Below the pieces are notes generated by a model, which was not told where the DNA came from, searched no databases, and saw only the letters and a program-made list of their open reading frames with translations. 64,000 nucleotides of DNA from Larimichthys crocea. Its lineage: Eukaryota > Chordata > Actinopteri > Sciaenidae. The translations under genes and the position numbers were made by a program. This document shows positions 34,650-48,851 of the stretch, piece after piece (within the stretch, counting starts at the first letter, position 1; each line of letters begins with the position of its first letter). The DNA lies in assembly GCF_000972845.2 (NCBI RefSeq), contig NW_020860793.1, positions 659,185-723,184 of the forward strand. The letters are read 5' to 3'.

Positions 34650-37204
34650 GAGAAATAAAGTGTTGTACCAGCTTTAACTTCCAGAAAAAAGGTCCAAATT
34701 AATCATAAAGATGGAAAAATGTCACAACTTCTGATAGCACTAATATTAAACTTCTAATCTGAAAGCATCAGACAGAGCCAGAATATATTATACAAGCAAA
34801 GAGTAAAAATGTCAAAATATAGTACATAACATACGTTTGAGGACCCGCTCAGTAATGTCTTATTTTTACCGTACTCCGAGTATGAATCCTTAGTGCCATG
34901 GATTCTTTGTACTATTGTTCGGGTCTAGTGGGTATGGTAGGGCAGCTTGGTATGGGTGGGGTGGAGGTGGAGGTGTTTTGGACTGTTTTATGTATTTCTT
35001 TTATTTTCTTTAAACTTTTTTCTTTCTGTCTTTTCTATTTTAAAGAAATAAATTGGAGAACGCAGTAATTGCACCGACCAGGAGTTGTGACAAGAAGCAG
35101 TAGTTTTAAGTTCAGAAGTTTTAATGAGATACAGGGGTCCTAACTTATGGAACTCTCATCTTCTTTTCTCATAAAACAACATCCTTTTTAAACCAATATT
35201 GAATATTTTTAAGGTGTAAAAGAATTTGCTGTATTATTACGTTTTGCCTTTTTGTACTTAATTAAGTACATAATGCTTAATTGTAATATACAATATTATA
35301 TAATGTTGTTTGTTATGAGTCAGTTTGGGTTTTCTTCATACATTTTTTTTAAATGGACATTTTACATTTTAAAAGTGTAACCTGCCAAATTACACAAGGA
35401 TATTATGCTACATAACATTATATGACATCAAAGTTTGCATATATCATATGTTTAATATTGTACTTAGTCCCCTTAGAAACAATATAACATAAATGAAATA
35501 AAGAGAGAGACGTTCCAGGAGAAGTTGTTACAGAGTTGTAGATAAAACTCCCCCTTCCTTTGTCCCCCTCCTCTTCCTCCCTCTGTCTGTTTCTGTCTGT
35601 CTCCTTCATTAAACTTGAGGCTCCCAGACAACAGAACTCGCCAGTTTTACTGATCAGTCTGTCTCTAAACAGTATTGATCCGTCCTTATATGAGCTACCA
35701 TTGATCTGATCTGTTAGGATGATTTTACCCCATGAGATGAACACTGTAAAATATGACAAGCCCCACAAATCATTTCACTCCATCTAGTCAGACCAGAAGT
35801 GACTGTCAGTGATGTGTAGGCAGTACAGCAGTCCATCCTCTGTTACATCTGTCCTGGGAAGCAGCTTTCATCACAGTATCACAGCCACTAAAGGTGCTAA
35901 AAGGCCAGACAGAGAGCAGCCAAACTGTCTTCACTACACTGAAATATGAAACTGTTTCTTAAGGTGTCAAGAGTTCCTGAAGTAAAAAGTCTTGTTTGTT
36001 TTTTCATAGTTGCTACAGTCTAACTTCAGTCTTAGAAACTGTCTGGAAAAGAGCGCTTTCAAAAAAAATACTTGGCAGGTGATTGGATGAACCATCTGTC
36101 AGATCAATGAACCAAAAAAACGTTGTCAAACTGTTACCAAAGTCAGTCGGGGGAAGAGTGAAAATATGTCTTCCATCAACAGAAGTCGTCTTTGCTCTAC
36201 TCTACTGAGGAAATACTCTCTGTTCTGATTTCACTGATGCTAGTAGCATCTTAAAGCACCAAATGTGTATTAATCCACCGCTGAAAATAGATCTGACTAT
36301 TACTTCTGTTTTAGTAATGTTTGCTAAAAAACTATGGCTGTTTTTGGAAAGCCAGTGTTTAGACATGGACTAACACCTTGTTGGCTTGGGTTCAAATGAA
36401 TTGGTAGGCAATAACAAGCATGTCCCATAGAATACCGTTACACTAATAATGATTGTATTGTTAAGATTAGGCAACTGAAACACAGCAAAGCTCAGAGAAA
36501 GATTGTTTTGAGCATCAGCTTTCTGCGATGCATTCTCTGTGATTCGTCAGTCTTACTGAAAAACACTGGTTTCTGTACATCTAAGATAAATTCATATCTA
36601 ATACTTTACTGGATGGAAACAATAACCATGTGTAATTTCAATAAAGCTAAATGACTTATAGTGTAGAAAACTAAAAATACTTTCTCTCACCAATAATTAT
36701 ACCAAATCAAATGAGTACTATTTGAGTATGGAAGTATTGATTACTAGGTCTCTAGTGAACCACCATCTCTACCCATGGCAGCTCACATTAAGATCTGAGC
36801 ATCGACTCTGTATGACTCATTTTTTTTACAGTGTACCACTGTGGAATAAACAGGGACAGTGCGACACATGAGGCAGACTGACACTGACTTCATTTCAGAA
36901 AATGTAATCTGGGATGTTTGATTATGAGATGATGAAGGCGAAAATGGAAGTAAATGTGATTGATGGACAGAAGGAGTGGGAGAGATACAACGGAACAGAA
37001 TACACAGAAGACATGAAGTAATTCACATTTTCACATTTCCATCAGGCATTTCCCAGAATCCCACAAGAAATCTATTCATATTAGAAGATACAATCAATGT
37101 GTGTTTGACCGGAATACATGAAAAGTTGAATCATTTTAAACAGTAGCTTCAAAAAAACCTTCTCTGTAGCATATTCACACAAATTCAGCCTGAGTGCAGA
37201 AGGA
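34650..37204. other. intergenic DNA with minor repeat fragments
   Basis: 36069-36097 (CTTGGCAGGTGATTGGATGA) recurs in reverse complement near 58531-58556. 36254-36290 (CACCAAATGTGTATTAATCC) resembles 10231-10262. These are unnamed dispersed repeats. No gene was seen. Confidence 0.4.
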
Positions 37205-37450
37205 TATTTGTTTTCAACGTTTCATGGCTACATATGTTTGGACCGATTTCAACAACGTAGCTGCTGATTGCAGTCCATTCGCCTCACAACTGTAAAACAC
37301 AAAAGGCCTGGGAGCCAGTGTTTAGCTTGTCCATTGTGCTCTACAGTAGAAAAGTTATCCAACATGGTGGACTCACTCAAAAACACAACAATTTTTATTT
37401 TCAGGTGATTATACACTAATAAAAACAAAGTTATGAATATGATTCCAAAC
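37205..37450 (+). mobile_element. MITE family A, copy 5 (degraded)
   Basis: Contains GCAGTCCATTCGCCTCACA, GCCAGTGTTTAGCTTGTCC, ACATGGTGGACTC and TATTTTCAGGTGATTATACA in family order. Both termini are degraded. Confidence 0.65.
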
Positions 37451-39231
37451 TCACCTCTGTGCGGCTTTTCTCAGGAAGAGTGGTACTAGTGCTAATATCA
37501 CAAAGCTAATATGCGTACAATGACATTACCAAATTACCGTTAGCTTATAAGCTGTTAATGGCAATCCTATTCTATAGTTTCAACCAGCTGGTGTACTCAG
37601 GTGAAAGTCATTACCAGAGAGCAATCTGACCTTCTTTTGGCACAAGGTCAGAAGTCATTAGTGCAGTTCATCCTCTGGGAACTTTGACTATCTGCACCAA
37701 ACTGTCATGGCAATCCATCAAAAGATTTGTTAGGATATTTTGTGACCAAATCAGTTGACTGACAGACCCATGTAAATTCCACAGATATCAGCGATCAAGT
37801 TCAGGGAGGGCAACATTAATGCACTGCACAGAATTCATAAAAAGGCGATCATGGTGGACAGTGTGCATACAAAATGAAGAGGTTTGACATGATCATGTCC
37901 GTGTCCAATGTGGTTAAGTTTATATTATTAATACACTCCGAGTCAGTGTTGACTTCGTCTTATAAATATTATTAATATTTTACCAAGACCACAAACCAAG
38001 ACCACAAAGTTATCTGATTGCCTAAGTAGAAATTAAACTTCGATTCAGTTGCCACAAGTGGAAGTTACAGAAAAAACTGTGTGCAGGGAAGTTGTCAGTG
38101 AGCATTTTGCAGATACATTGCATATGACCATTTTGTGACTTGTATCTCTATAAGAATTACAAATTAGAATATAATAAAAAGATACTTTTTTAGAGACACC
38201 CTGTGTCCTCTGAGACTGAGCCAGCCTGCAGGCTAAAAACAGACTGTGGACCGCAGGATGAAAGAGAAACAGACATATTAATCATCTTCAGAGGAAATGA
38301 CCTGTAAAAATGACAATCAATATCTATCCAAATATTAGCTCACACACCCCACCACTGCTCTGACTCTCAGACGGAATTGTTTAATCATTGACTATGACTG
38401 AGGTTTTAAGTGGGTTTCAGTAAAGAGTGTGTCTGTGTGTTGGCGCGCACAACACACGGTTTGGAGTTTAGCCAGTTTAACCAGTTTAACCATTGACATC
38501 CTGATTGTTCGCTGACTGTTGATTGTTGCTATCGCTTCTCTTTGAGAACAATGATCAATGGTTGATGTATTCTGAGATCCACTGTCAGCTCTACACTGGT
38601 GCAGCTCTCCCTCTGGCAACCATATCATATGATGTCACTACCACTGTAAACATCTGGCTGCTTTGCAGATATTCAGCTTTGTTCATCTAAATGTGATCAG
38701 CCATGATTAACTTATATGTGTTTTAACTGGGGACTGATCATTTTGTCAATAAACCATGTTTGATGGAGCCATGATCATAGACTGTATATAAACATGGATG
38801 TCTCAGTGATGTCACCCGCTGGCGTCACCGTGAAGCTCAGTGTGGTGGCTCTGGCTGCCGCCATCTTGGCTGTCCTGCCTCTGCTGCCTCCCAGCTAATC
38901 CAAAAAGAGTCAAAGAGGTGGATCATCAGTGGACCTGAGGCAGGCTGAATGAAGCCTGGTTGCTCAAACAAGCCACCTGTACCAGCACCCACCTGCTGAT
39001 CCATGCACCCACGCCTTAATATAATTTGAACAGGTGAGTTTTGTAGCCACCCTCAAATGGACATTTGAAGTAGTAAGTTTTTGTGTGTGTTAAACTGTGT
39101 TATTTTATTGTCAACAGCTACAATAGTCTTGTCGCAAGGCATGCTATCCACCCAACAGCAATCAAGCTTGGTCACCAAGTTAGTCACCTGTTATCCACAT
39201 TCAACCAGTTAATTCAATTGATGCTAACTGT
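37451..39231. other. intergenic DNA; one fish-type dispersed repeat
   Basis: 38776-38880 (ATAGACTGTATATAAACATG, GTGATGTCACCC, GCCGCCATCTTGGC) is a repeat I recall as common in fish. A weaker relative may lie at 55275-55330. No gene was seen. Confidence 0.45.
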
Positions 39232-39303
39232 TCCCATATGGTCTAGCAGTTAGGATTCCTGGTTTTCACCCAGGCGGCCTGGGTTGGACTCCCGGTATGG
39301 GAA
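39232..39303 (+). tRNA. tRNA-Glu(UUC)-like sequence, probably a pseudogene
   Basis: A 72-nt sequence that folds as a complete cloverleaf: acceptor TCCCATA/TATGGGA, anticodon stem CCTGG/CCAGG around loop TTTTCAC (anticodon TTC), and T stem CTGGG/CCCGG. The T loop is TTGGACT where TTCGA is expected, so the invariant C56 of the B box is G. The D loop has AGCAGTTA instead of AGCGGTTA, losing one of the paired G18/G19. There is no T4 run for RNA polymerase III termination in the next 85 bases. These changes argue for a decayed copy, although the fold is intact. Confidence 0.8.
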
Positions 39304-39374
39304 CTGTGGCTTATATTCCTCTATGTACGACTGAAAGCAAAGTGAACTTGATTCTGTGTGTGTACCTGGCCAAT

Positions 39375-39520
39375 AAATATTGAATTTGGGATGGCTATGG
39401 GTTGTCCATTAATCAGCCTGCTCCTCCAGTCTGCATGCCAAAGTGTAAAGATACTGAACCCCAAATTGCTCCCTGTAAATCGCTTTGGATAAAAGCGTCA
39501 GCTACAGTAAATGTAACTGA
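39375..39520. repeat. dispersed fish repeat fragment
   Basis: Contains CTGAACCCCAAATTGCTCCC and AATCGCTTTGGATAAAAGCG, a phrase I know as common in fish repeats. Confidence 0.55.
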
Positions 39521-42079
39521 TAACAAACCGCAGAACGTGTTTAATCTTTGCTGTGGAGCAGTTCATATTCATACACAGTGTATTTTTATGATGCAACACA
39601 GCTAATATGACAGCATTTTGGACTCTTCAGTTCTCCTCTCCAATGCTAGTTTACGATTAGTATAGCACCAAAGTTGAACACTATGCATCTAGCAGGCGTA
39701 CCACTGAAATGCATGTAATCATTTTCTCTTTAAAATGCTGTTTAACCTGCAATAACTGATCTTTGGGGACAACAGAAACAAGCTGTGAACACAACACTGA
39801 CATATGATCACCTTTTAAGCTAACATGCTGAACAAATTATTGCTGTATTGTTGGGACGTGTCTGGCCACCTAGAGAATTTTCACTTTGCCTTTAGCTCTT
39901 TTTTTTTGGTCTATACTAACTGCTGTAATTAGCTGTCTGCTGTGGAGCATGAGGCTGAAAGTTGAAGTTGCATACTGCCTTTAATCTCAGAGCCCTCCCT
40001 CCTGATATGTAGTAATATGTAGAGATGATGACCTATTGATTTCTGCTGGAGGGGTGTTTGACAAGCAGCTGGAACACACTCAGGTTGTAAGCTCACTTGT
40101 TCTGTAATTAGCAGTTGACTTATTACACTGAGACTGAGGCTGTGACAGTGCAGAGCTACGGGGCCTGACCGATGCTGATATCTTGTTTTATTTTTGCCGT
40201 GGCCTCGATTACAGCCTGATGCGGCAATCTGCTGAAACTACAGAGTATTCTAGACATCAGAAAAAGATCAGCTAGACCCTCGTGCAACACTAAAATCACT
40301 TACTATTGCTACTGCTTATCCTAATAAATTATTATCAGTGAAGATTTTGCAGATACACATATTTGCATATGAAAAGTTAAATCACCATCAGACATTAGCT
40401 CCGAGACTGCATTTTGGCCAATGTGTTGTGTTTCTTCTGCTCTCCATGCAGACTGTAGCAATTAAAGCCCGCTCAGATGTGACTGGTCAATAGTACTCTG
40501 ACTACAAACAGAAACCAGAACACTTGGTGCCAGAATCTTGGTCCCTCGCCTACAGATTGTGCATTCATATGCAGATATCTGTTTCTAGAGATTACAGGAA
40601 AAATCAAAGGATCTCATGTGTCTGTCTGTCTGTCTGTCTGTCTATATGTCTGTCTGCACCAAATTTCTTCAGCAATCCATTTCACTCAGCACCGAAAATG
40701 TCAGCTGGAAATTTGCTTTTAAGAAAATGTTATATGGAGTCTGACAGCATCAGATAAAATCATGGGAGTCAGTTTGGATCAATGTCTCCTCATTAACAAT
40801 CAGTGTGGACCTAAATAAAGGCTGTATGTGAATTATGAAGCTGTATCATATCTGATGAGGTTATTTTATACAGTGTCTGCTTTATATACAGCTGTCTTAC
40901 TGTGATGGATCATAATACAAAGAAACACCAGGTGAAGCTTGGACAGAGCAGAGACTGTCCTCTGTTGTTCTGAAGAGATTTAAAATGCGTCTGAACTGTG
41001 AAGATGAACATTGTAGTGACAAACTGAGTCACACCAGCTGCATGCTCATCATTACTAATTTATATCTGATCCTGTCTACTAAAACTCCAGAGACCAACGC
41101 ACACCCACACACACACACAGTACATATGACGGATAGGCTCCTGGTCTGTCCTGGTCACAGTTTGATTTCTATAGATTCTTTGTATGACCTGATGACACTC
41201 CTGGACATTAGCCAATGGGAAGGCTGGATTCAAACTATTTCATCGAACCAGAGAACAAGCCTCAGTTCCCATTTCTTCCTTGTATGAACATGCCATCTGT
41301 GAAACCTATGGATCAAAGACAAACTGCGAACGCAGGCGCAGGTATGAATACAACATCGTGTGACAAAATTCTGAGCCAAAATGCATGAAACTCAAGCAGC
41401 TAAATGGAATTCATCCATCAATCCTTCATCCCTGTTCTTTATACTGTACCATGTCAAAATCACCTGAGCTAATTAGCCTGAAATAAAGTAACTTGCAGTT
41501 TCCTTTCACTTCCTACATTTAGCCTGACATTGTGTTCATGTTAACAGAAAGGTGTAGCGGTGCGTGTAGGCGCCTCAGGGCAGAGGGATTTACTGTATAC
41601 CTGCCTAAAAATAGCATGGATACGTATCAGTACACATTTGCTGCAGAGTAAGACTACGGGCATTCATTTGACACTATTTCATGTAATCTGGGATGTTTAC
41701 AGTGAACAAAAGATTTGTTCCCTGACTTTAAAGCGGAGCCCCCACCCTGACATACAGAGCCTGTGGAGAAGCACTGTCTGAATGAATTACTAATAGTTCT
41801 TCAAAAGTTCATCATATTTTATCTACTAGACATATCTGTGTAAAATCCTTATCTAGGAGTAACCTCATTATTACATGATTAATTAGATAATACTAATTGC
41901 CTGATAAATCCAGTGGAGTTAATGCAGTCACTGCTCCGTCATTATGTTAACGCATCATTTGTTTGTCGTTCTGAGTGACAAATCCACCCACTGACATTAT
42001 TTTCAGTTGACATGGAAGGTGCAGTGGCGGTCGTGGAAGCAGTTTTTTTAAACGTTTTTCACGTTCATCACGTCTGTTC
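39521..42079. other. intergenic DNA; candidate island and GTCT run
   Basis: Holds an imperfect (GTCT)n at about 40617-40657 and the repeat-free, moderately GC-rich stretch at 40140-40260 listed separately. No gene was seen. Confidence 0.4.
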
Positions 42080-42265
42080 ATTTGAAGGAGTGCTGTGTTG
42101 AATCAAGCGCCATCTAGTAGTGTAGTTGTATGACGCAACCCTGTACATATAATGTAACAAGAACAGAATGATTCTTATTTTCAGGTGGTTATAAACTAAT
42201 GAAAACATAATTGTGAATATGACCTTACATTTCTGTCATATTCTATAAATATAGCTCCATAACCT
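42080..42265 (+). mobile_element. MITE family A, copy 6 (internally deleted)
   Basis: GGAGTGCTGTGTTGAATC, GCGCCATCTAGTAGTGTAG and TGATTCTTATTTTCAGGTGG occur in family order, but the central third is missing. Confidence 0.6.
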
Positions 42266-42827
42266 AGAGAGATGGCACCCTCAATCTTGATCCCGCCTAC
42301 AGAGCTCTGATTGGTCACTCATCAATGGTTATCACCGGTGGTTATCATCAATGGGCACAGAACAAACTATTTGAATTACAGAATACATTAAAGACAAGGG
42401 TGATGATTCAGAGGTCTGGAACAGCGACTGTGTTATATTATTATAATAATTTAATAAATGTATGAATTACTGCTGATTCATTAATGTGTTTTAAGTTGCA
42501 AAGTAACTATAACTGCCAGACAAATGTGATTAAATAAAAAATACAATATTTAAATGGGGCATAACTCATCTGTGCTTCTGGTTGTACAATCAATTAACAT
42601 TATTGTTATACATATATAAATTATTACTACACTGTTTCTGTGTTTTGCTTATTAAAATATATAACACAGTGCTGTGGTGGTTATTTTGAGATGGAGATAA
42701 TTCTATATATTATAAAATATGTCAAATTATCTCAAAATTGTATACAAGTACAGTACTTCAATCAATGGACTTTTACTCAAGTACTTAATGCTGTATGTAG
42801 TTACTTTCTACCAAGTGAGAAAAGCAT

Positions 42828-42831
<4 letters not shown>

Positions 42832-42873
<42 letters not shown>
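42832..42873. repeat. (GT)n microsatellite
   Basis: About 21 GT units, followed by CA-rich and interrupted GT sequence to 43030. Confidence 0.96.
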
Positions 42874-42876
<3 letters not shown>

Positions 42877-43030
42877 ACATACACACAGAAATACACACAC
42901 AATCACGGGTGTGTGTTTGCTCATAGAGGTGTATTTGTTTATAAAAACGTGTGTATATTCAGTGTGTGCACGTGTACACAAGGCTGTAGATGTGTAGGTG
43001 TGTAAGTGTGTATGTGTGTGTGCGTGCGCG

Positions 43031-43250
43031 CCCTCTAACTAAATGGACGGGTCTAATCACCTCAGAGGGAGGAACCTCTTCCCCTTCCGCCGCCTCTTAA
43101 CATTAACGGATATTAACGGCCCCCAACGCTCCTCCGTTTCCTACTGAGAAATGAAATACATCACTAATGGTTTATCACAAACACAGCTAATGCTTTATGC
43201 AGACCTCTTACCATTAATAAATGATGGCATGTAAAAGGGGGGAGGGGTGC
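43031..43250. promoter_or_regulatory. candidate conserved non-coding island 1
   Basis: A repeat-free stretch flanked by simple sequence, with several TAAT cores (TAACATTAACGGATATTAAC, ACTAATGG, CATTAATAAATG). Conservation is suspected from texture only. Confidence 0.2.
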
Positions 43251-43720
43251 TGTGAGAGCTGACGGGGCCTAAAGGGGGAGAGTTGGATCAGTTTCAGATA
43301 TTAAACAGAAAAAGGAGCGCTTGATTTGTCTCATTTTGTGGCGATGAGGTGATTAAATCTGTTTTCGCCATCTGTGAGTGTTCAAGAATTCAGGGATTTT
43401 TTACTAATTTGTGGGGAATTCATTCAATACTAGTTCAAGCCATGATTTGTCTGCCAACTGTACAAATAAATAAACAATAAATTGTTTTATCAATTAAGAA
43501 ATCTATCCTCAAAATAGTTATTTCTTCCTTTCTTTTAATTCCTCGCTACCTTCTTTTTACTTTACTGTTTTAATCTTGTATTTTTATAAAAGCCTTTTTA
43601 GGGAAAGGTGACGCAAGATTGCGTCCACTATAAACACTGTGGTACATTCAAAGTTTGTCCATACTGTGTCTATCCCTGTCAAATTAACCATAAATCAATG
43701 ACCCACATTTTAATGGGATA

Positions 43721-43721
<1 letters not shown>

Positions 43722-43802
<81 letters not shown>
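43722..43802. repeat. (GT)n microsatellite, the longest perfect one in the window
   Basis: About 40 uninterrupted TG units. Confidence 0.98.
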
Positions 43803-43804
<2 letters not shown>

Positions 43805-45289
43805 GAAGAGAAAATATGGTTCTCAAACTTGTGTCTTTTGGCTGATCTGAATATGGATCATAACACATTTTTGTGTCCAAATGAAAACCTGAACCTGAAC
43901 TGCTGAGCAACTAAACCTGAGAGGCTGCTGGAGTTTCTGTGGTCACTGCTCTGCACAGCTGACTGAGGAGGAAAACTTTACTGCAAACACTGACACTTGT
44001 TGATGTCCATGTTTCCAGCTGTGATGACTCTCTCCAAACTTACAGTGCTGGAGGTGTCACATCAATAAAGAAAACAAGGACAGTGTACAAGTATTGACTG
44101 TGTGATATGATATGCTGCATCATAGAAAAAACTGTCTTTCATATGATTAGATTAGTGTATTTTGTTGTGTCAGAAGTTACTCTTTACAGCAATATTTCCA
44201 TTATGTGGAGGGAGGAACAGGAAACAAGATATTTGCATACAAATACAAACATGGAGGACAGTGAACGTGACACAGAACGGACTAGTACTGAACAGGAGAA
44301 GAACAAAACGAGGAGCTTGTACTTAAAAGAAGGGCAACTTCTGTCCCATGGATGTGGTTTGAATATGAAAAGTCCAACATGGAGCAGAAAACTGTTAAGT
44401 TTCTTTGCAAATGATAGAAGAATAGATAGAAGATAGATAACGGCTGCCACTGCAATTTACATCTGCAAGGACTGTTGGATATAGATCTTTCCATGTGGTC
44501 ATCTTATATAAAATACTTAAGATTAGATAGAATGTATTCACTTGGGCGATTGTGCAACAAATAATAGCATATGTAAGTATTGCACATGCCTTGTGCAATC
44601 AAATATAGAAACACATTGATATTTTGAAATGAGGAATGAACTAAACTATAAAACGTGTTCATTCATTGAACTTACAGAAAATGCGATATAGGCCTATCAG
44701 GATATGTATCGTTTTCTGGATATGAAATGATGTCAGTGCATTAGATTTTGGTCACGTCGTGCAGCCCTATGGACAAGGACTACCACAGAGCTTTAAACCA
44801 CAATCCACGAGTCAGAGAATGATCTTGACACTTGAATACATGGAGAACTCTAACAGTGAGTTTCATGCACACCCTCATCATCAACAGACTTCATCAGCCG
44901 AGAGAATTTACAGCATTGTCTTGTCAGTGAATTGTCTCCATGACAACTGAACAAGTTCCATCCACTCTCCGCCTCCTCTAAAAACGCTTGCAGGTTTGTA
45001 GTCTTTGTGCCAATACTGTTTGCTCAAACTACCATTTCCAAGCCATAAAGAATGAAATTTAGATTTTCCTTTATGAAATTGAATTGATGTTACTCCAAAG
45101 TCACTTTCACCTGTCCTCCTCCATCATTCCCTGTTGTACAGAACAGTACAAGGATTTTTTTGGCACATTAACTGGTGAGATGGTCTATTTGCCAAGCGCC
45201 TGAAAACTCAGCTTTTCTCCTTGTGAACCCTGAATTTCAACACACACACACTCACGTTTGACCCTCATGTCCAGAGTCCTACATGCTCC
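43803..45289. other. intergenic DNA, no gene seen
   Basis: Unrecognised AT-rich sequence with short open frames only. Confidence 0.4.
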
Positions 45290-45660
45290 CCTGTGTCCTC
45301 ATTAACCCAACCTCAGAGGCCGCCATTCATCTCTCTGCTCTCGTCTCATCCCCTGTAATAACATCCTCGCCCCGTCGCCTCGTTTAACTTTTTCAATTAA
45401 AAGAGGAGGACCACTCTATTAACCTCGTGCCTCCTCCTGCCATTTTTCCAACCTAACGTTGTTTTGGAGAGGGCCGCAGGGATGGCCCGGGCGGCCGTAT
45501 TTCACCGTGAAACCGGCGTTGCTCTGCGTGCTGACAGCAAGCAGCAGACATTGGGGTGAGTTATGGGCCCTGGATGGAGAGGGCAAATCATAAGTTTGTG
45601 TCTCGTCCTGCTGCTGATCTGCGAGGAGGGAGACGAAGGAGGACGGATACATGAGGAGAC
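45290..45660. promoter_or_regulatory. candidate conserved non-coding island 2
   Basis: GC-richer than its flanks and free of simple repeats, with CpG-containing motifs (GGGCGGCCGTATTTCACCG) and a Phe/homeodomain-like TTTTTCAATTAAAAG. No splice-supported frame was found. Confidence 0.25.
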
Positions 45661-48600
45661 ACTGCAGGGGTCAACACCTGTACCTGTCTCTCTCTCTCTG
45701 TGCCTGTCTGTGTGTTACTGAGTGTGTGTATTCTCTGCGCCTGTCTAGTCTCTACAGTTTGTCTTTCTACAAAACTGTCCAAATTTTGACTGTTTCTGTC
45801 TGACACGTTGTTTTTTAATCAACACAAGATTTGCAGATGGTTTTGTGACATGTTTTTCAAGCATAAATTCACATTTGCACGTCATTTAGCTTTGGTAAAG
45901 ACACCTTCTTCTTGCTTCTAATCTTCTCTGTCATATCTCATTTTACATGTTTAGCAAACTCCGTATTTTTGTTTCATTTGTCTGACAAGGTTCTGATTTT
46001 ATCTGCAGCTCAGCAGCTCGGTAATGACTGCTGGACAACACGGTGTTTATGAACCGGGATCAAATTTCATGTTTGCTCTGACAGAAACTGAAAAAATATG
46101 TTAAAGAGGACTGTGAGATGAATCTAGCCGCATTAAAAACACAGTGACGGTGCTCACAGAGAGCAGGAGGAGACTGGATGGAGGTTTAAGCAGTCATCTC
46201 CATCCCTTGGCTGTTCTTCTCTCTGACTACAAAACTCATTTTGCTGTTTGTGTTGACGAAATCAGGAAAAAATAACAATGCATCATTAACGGAGTAGAGG
46301 GGCATTTATCGGTGTTGTTGCTGATTGCTGATTCCTTCCCGGTGTGAAGGAGAAACTCTGACTGACTGTGAAAAGCATCACACACCAGTTCAATGAAAAA
46401 CTAACTTTGGGTTGCCAGGTTAGGTTTTGCCATCTATTTGGTAATAATGCAGTTATGTTTGCAATCTATTAGTGAATGTGTCTCTCACTTCTAATAAGCC
46501 AAATATGACATAAAATAAATGTTAATAAGTCATTCATTGATTTTCTGAAGGTGTGGGGTCAAACTGTACGATCAGTGAAAGGGATTTTCAGAACTTTGGC
46601 AACACAAAATTTGTTGTTAATAATGTCTTATAACTGATTAGAGATCAGGCTTTAGTAGATTACGAATTAACCACTTATAAAACCTTCATAAAGTATGTTT
46701 TATTAGAAAGAGGTACCCTTACTTTTTCTGTCACTTTACCTGTCTGTCTCTGTACCTGTCTGCCTTGTTTGTCTGTCTCTTTCCATCAGTTGTCCTCTGC
46801 TGTCTCTCTCTCTCTCTCTCTCTCTCTGTCGGACTTGTAGTTTCCTCCTCTCTGTCCCTGTTTCTCTTCATCTCCATCTCCGTCAGTATTTCTCTCCACC
46901 TCCGGGGTCTGCCTGCCTGTCTCTGTCTGTGTAACAGATTGTGGGTCAGGCCAGAACAGACGACGTTCTGAAATGAGCTTCAGTTATTAAAAACGTCACC
47001 GCACAATTGCCTTCCTGACAGATGACATCACCGTGACATCATCGGGATGGGTCTGATAGTGAAGGTCACCTTGCTTTGGACAAACAGTCCATTTCTGCTG
47101 CAACACTTTGGGCAGACCAAAAATCATTACAGGAGTTCATCTGTGATGGTTCACCTCTGCCATCACCTGTAATATTTAACACTGACTTTAACATGAACAT
47201 TTATTAGAAGTACTGCAAAACTGACATCACATAACAGCAGAAGAATCACATATGAAGGTAAGAGACCTTTCCAATTATATTCTGATTTGGTCCTCTTTGG
47301 TTCAATGACACTGTGTCCCACAGGACACACAGAGGAAAGTTTAATAAGAATATTAATGCTAATATGTTTGCATTCTAACTATGTCTTCTGTTTTAGGCAC
47401 ACAACATATATTTCTTGTCTGTTCCTCTGGGAATACGGATGCTTCCTCAGTTGAGGTTTCTGAGGGAATTTCTCCTGATCCTGAGGGTCTGATGACAGAG
47501 TGTCACATCCTCTACAGACCTGGAGCCTTTTTGTGATTTTTTTTTCAAACTGTGTCTTGTCCTGAGGAAAATATTTCTTCAGTTGCTGCTTTTGATGCTA
47601 CACTATGTTAACTACTAACGTTGTCTGTTGTTTGATGCTGAACAGATAGTCCACAGCAGGTTTTTACACCTTTTTGTGCTGCAAACGATGACACACCAGC
47701 TGACGCTATAATGGTCTGCAGAGATGAGGACAACTGAACATCAGGTGACAGAGTCTCTATGAACGACACCTTTCGCATCCAAAATCTAAATACTGATCAC
47801 AGCTGATGCTATAAACCAAACTTAGAAGGTTAACTTATAAACTCTCTTCAACGTGATTTCTTTTCATAAAATAATATTCACATAGACACCAGTGTTCATT
47901 TAATCCACAAAAACTATGATGAAAAATATTTGGGTTTTTTTCCATGACATGGATGTGAGCTCAGTAAGAAGTAACCCTTGAAAAGGGAACTGTGGTGACA
48001 CAACAATAACTCATTATTGTTTTATTGCCCTTTTCAATGGCCTGCATCCATTTGGAGAATTACACACTACACAGGGTTAATTTTTACAGAACCTGTTCAT
48101 GTCTTTGGCCATTTAAAGGCAGGATGCAGCAGAAGCAGGGCCCACATGGTGAGAGCCAGAGCTGCCACACTGAGCTTCACAATGGCTCTTTAGAAACCTG
48201 TGGGTGACGTCAGGGATACGACATCCATATTTAGACTTTCTATACATATGGTTAGTTCAACAGATTTCTCCACTGCACATGAGACTTTGTTGAGAAGTGG
48301 ATTTAATGCCTTGACCTATAGCTATAGCCAACAGCTGGGAAAACACAGGCACAGATACAGTTGGATGTCTTTAGTGTTGCTGTTGGAAGTAATGAGTAAG
48401 ATCCAGGATTAATGTTGATGGTCAGCCATCAACCAACCTCCAACACAGTATTCAATATTATGAAGAATAAACAATGAGTGAATCAGCTTCTTTGATTTGA
48501 TTTGATTTGATAGCAATGACGATGCTAATGCTAATGCTAAGCGAGCAGGAATGATGGCGTCTGTATTACTTTACGGCAACAGGAATACTGTGTGTGCAAG

Positions 48601-48730
48601 AGTTTGTGCGTACCAACAAGTAAAAAGTGCCTTTTCTATCTGTAACTATGGTAACTGTACACAACGAAAATCAAATGATGAAAACAAACATTTTGTCAAA
48701 GATTAAGATAAGAACCGGATGAAAGTCAAA
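45661..48730. other. intergenic DNA with pyrimidine-rich stretches
   Basis: A (TC)n run at about 46803-46827 sits in a CT-rich stretch (46735-46925). Nothing coding was recognised. Confidence 0.4.
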
Positions 48731-48736
48731 ATATAC

Positions 48737-48787
48737 AGACACACACACGCACGCACGCACGCACACACACACACAACAACACACCCC

Positions 48788-48849
<62 letters not shown>
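48737..48849. repeat. compound (CA)n microsatellite
   Basis: CA units with ACGC repeats at the left end, an internal AACAACA and a C7 run, then about 33 CA units. Confidence 0.97.
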
Positions 48850-48851
<2 letters not shown>

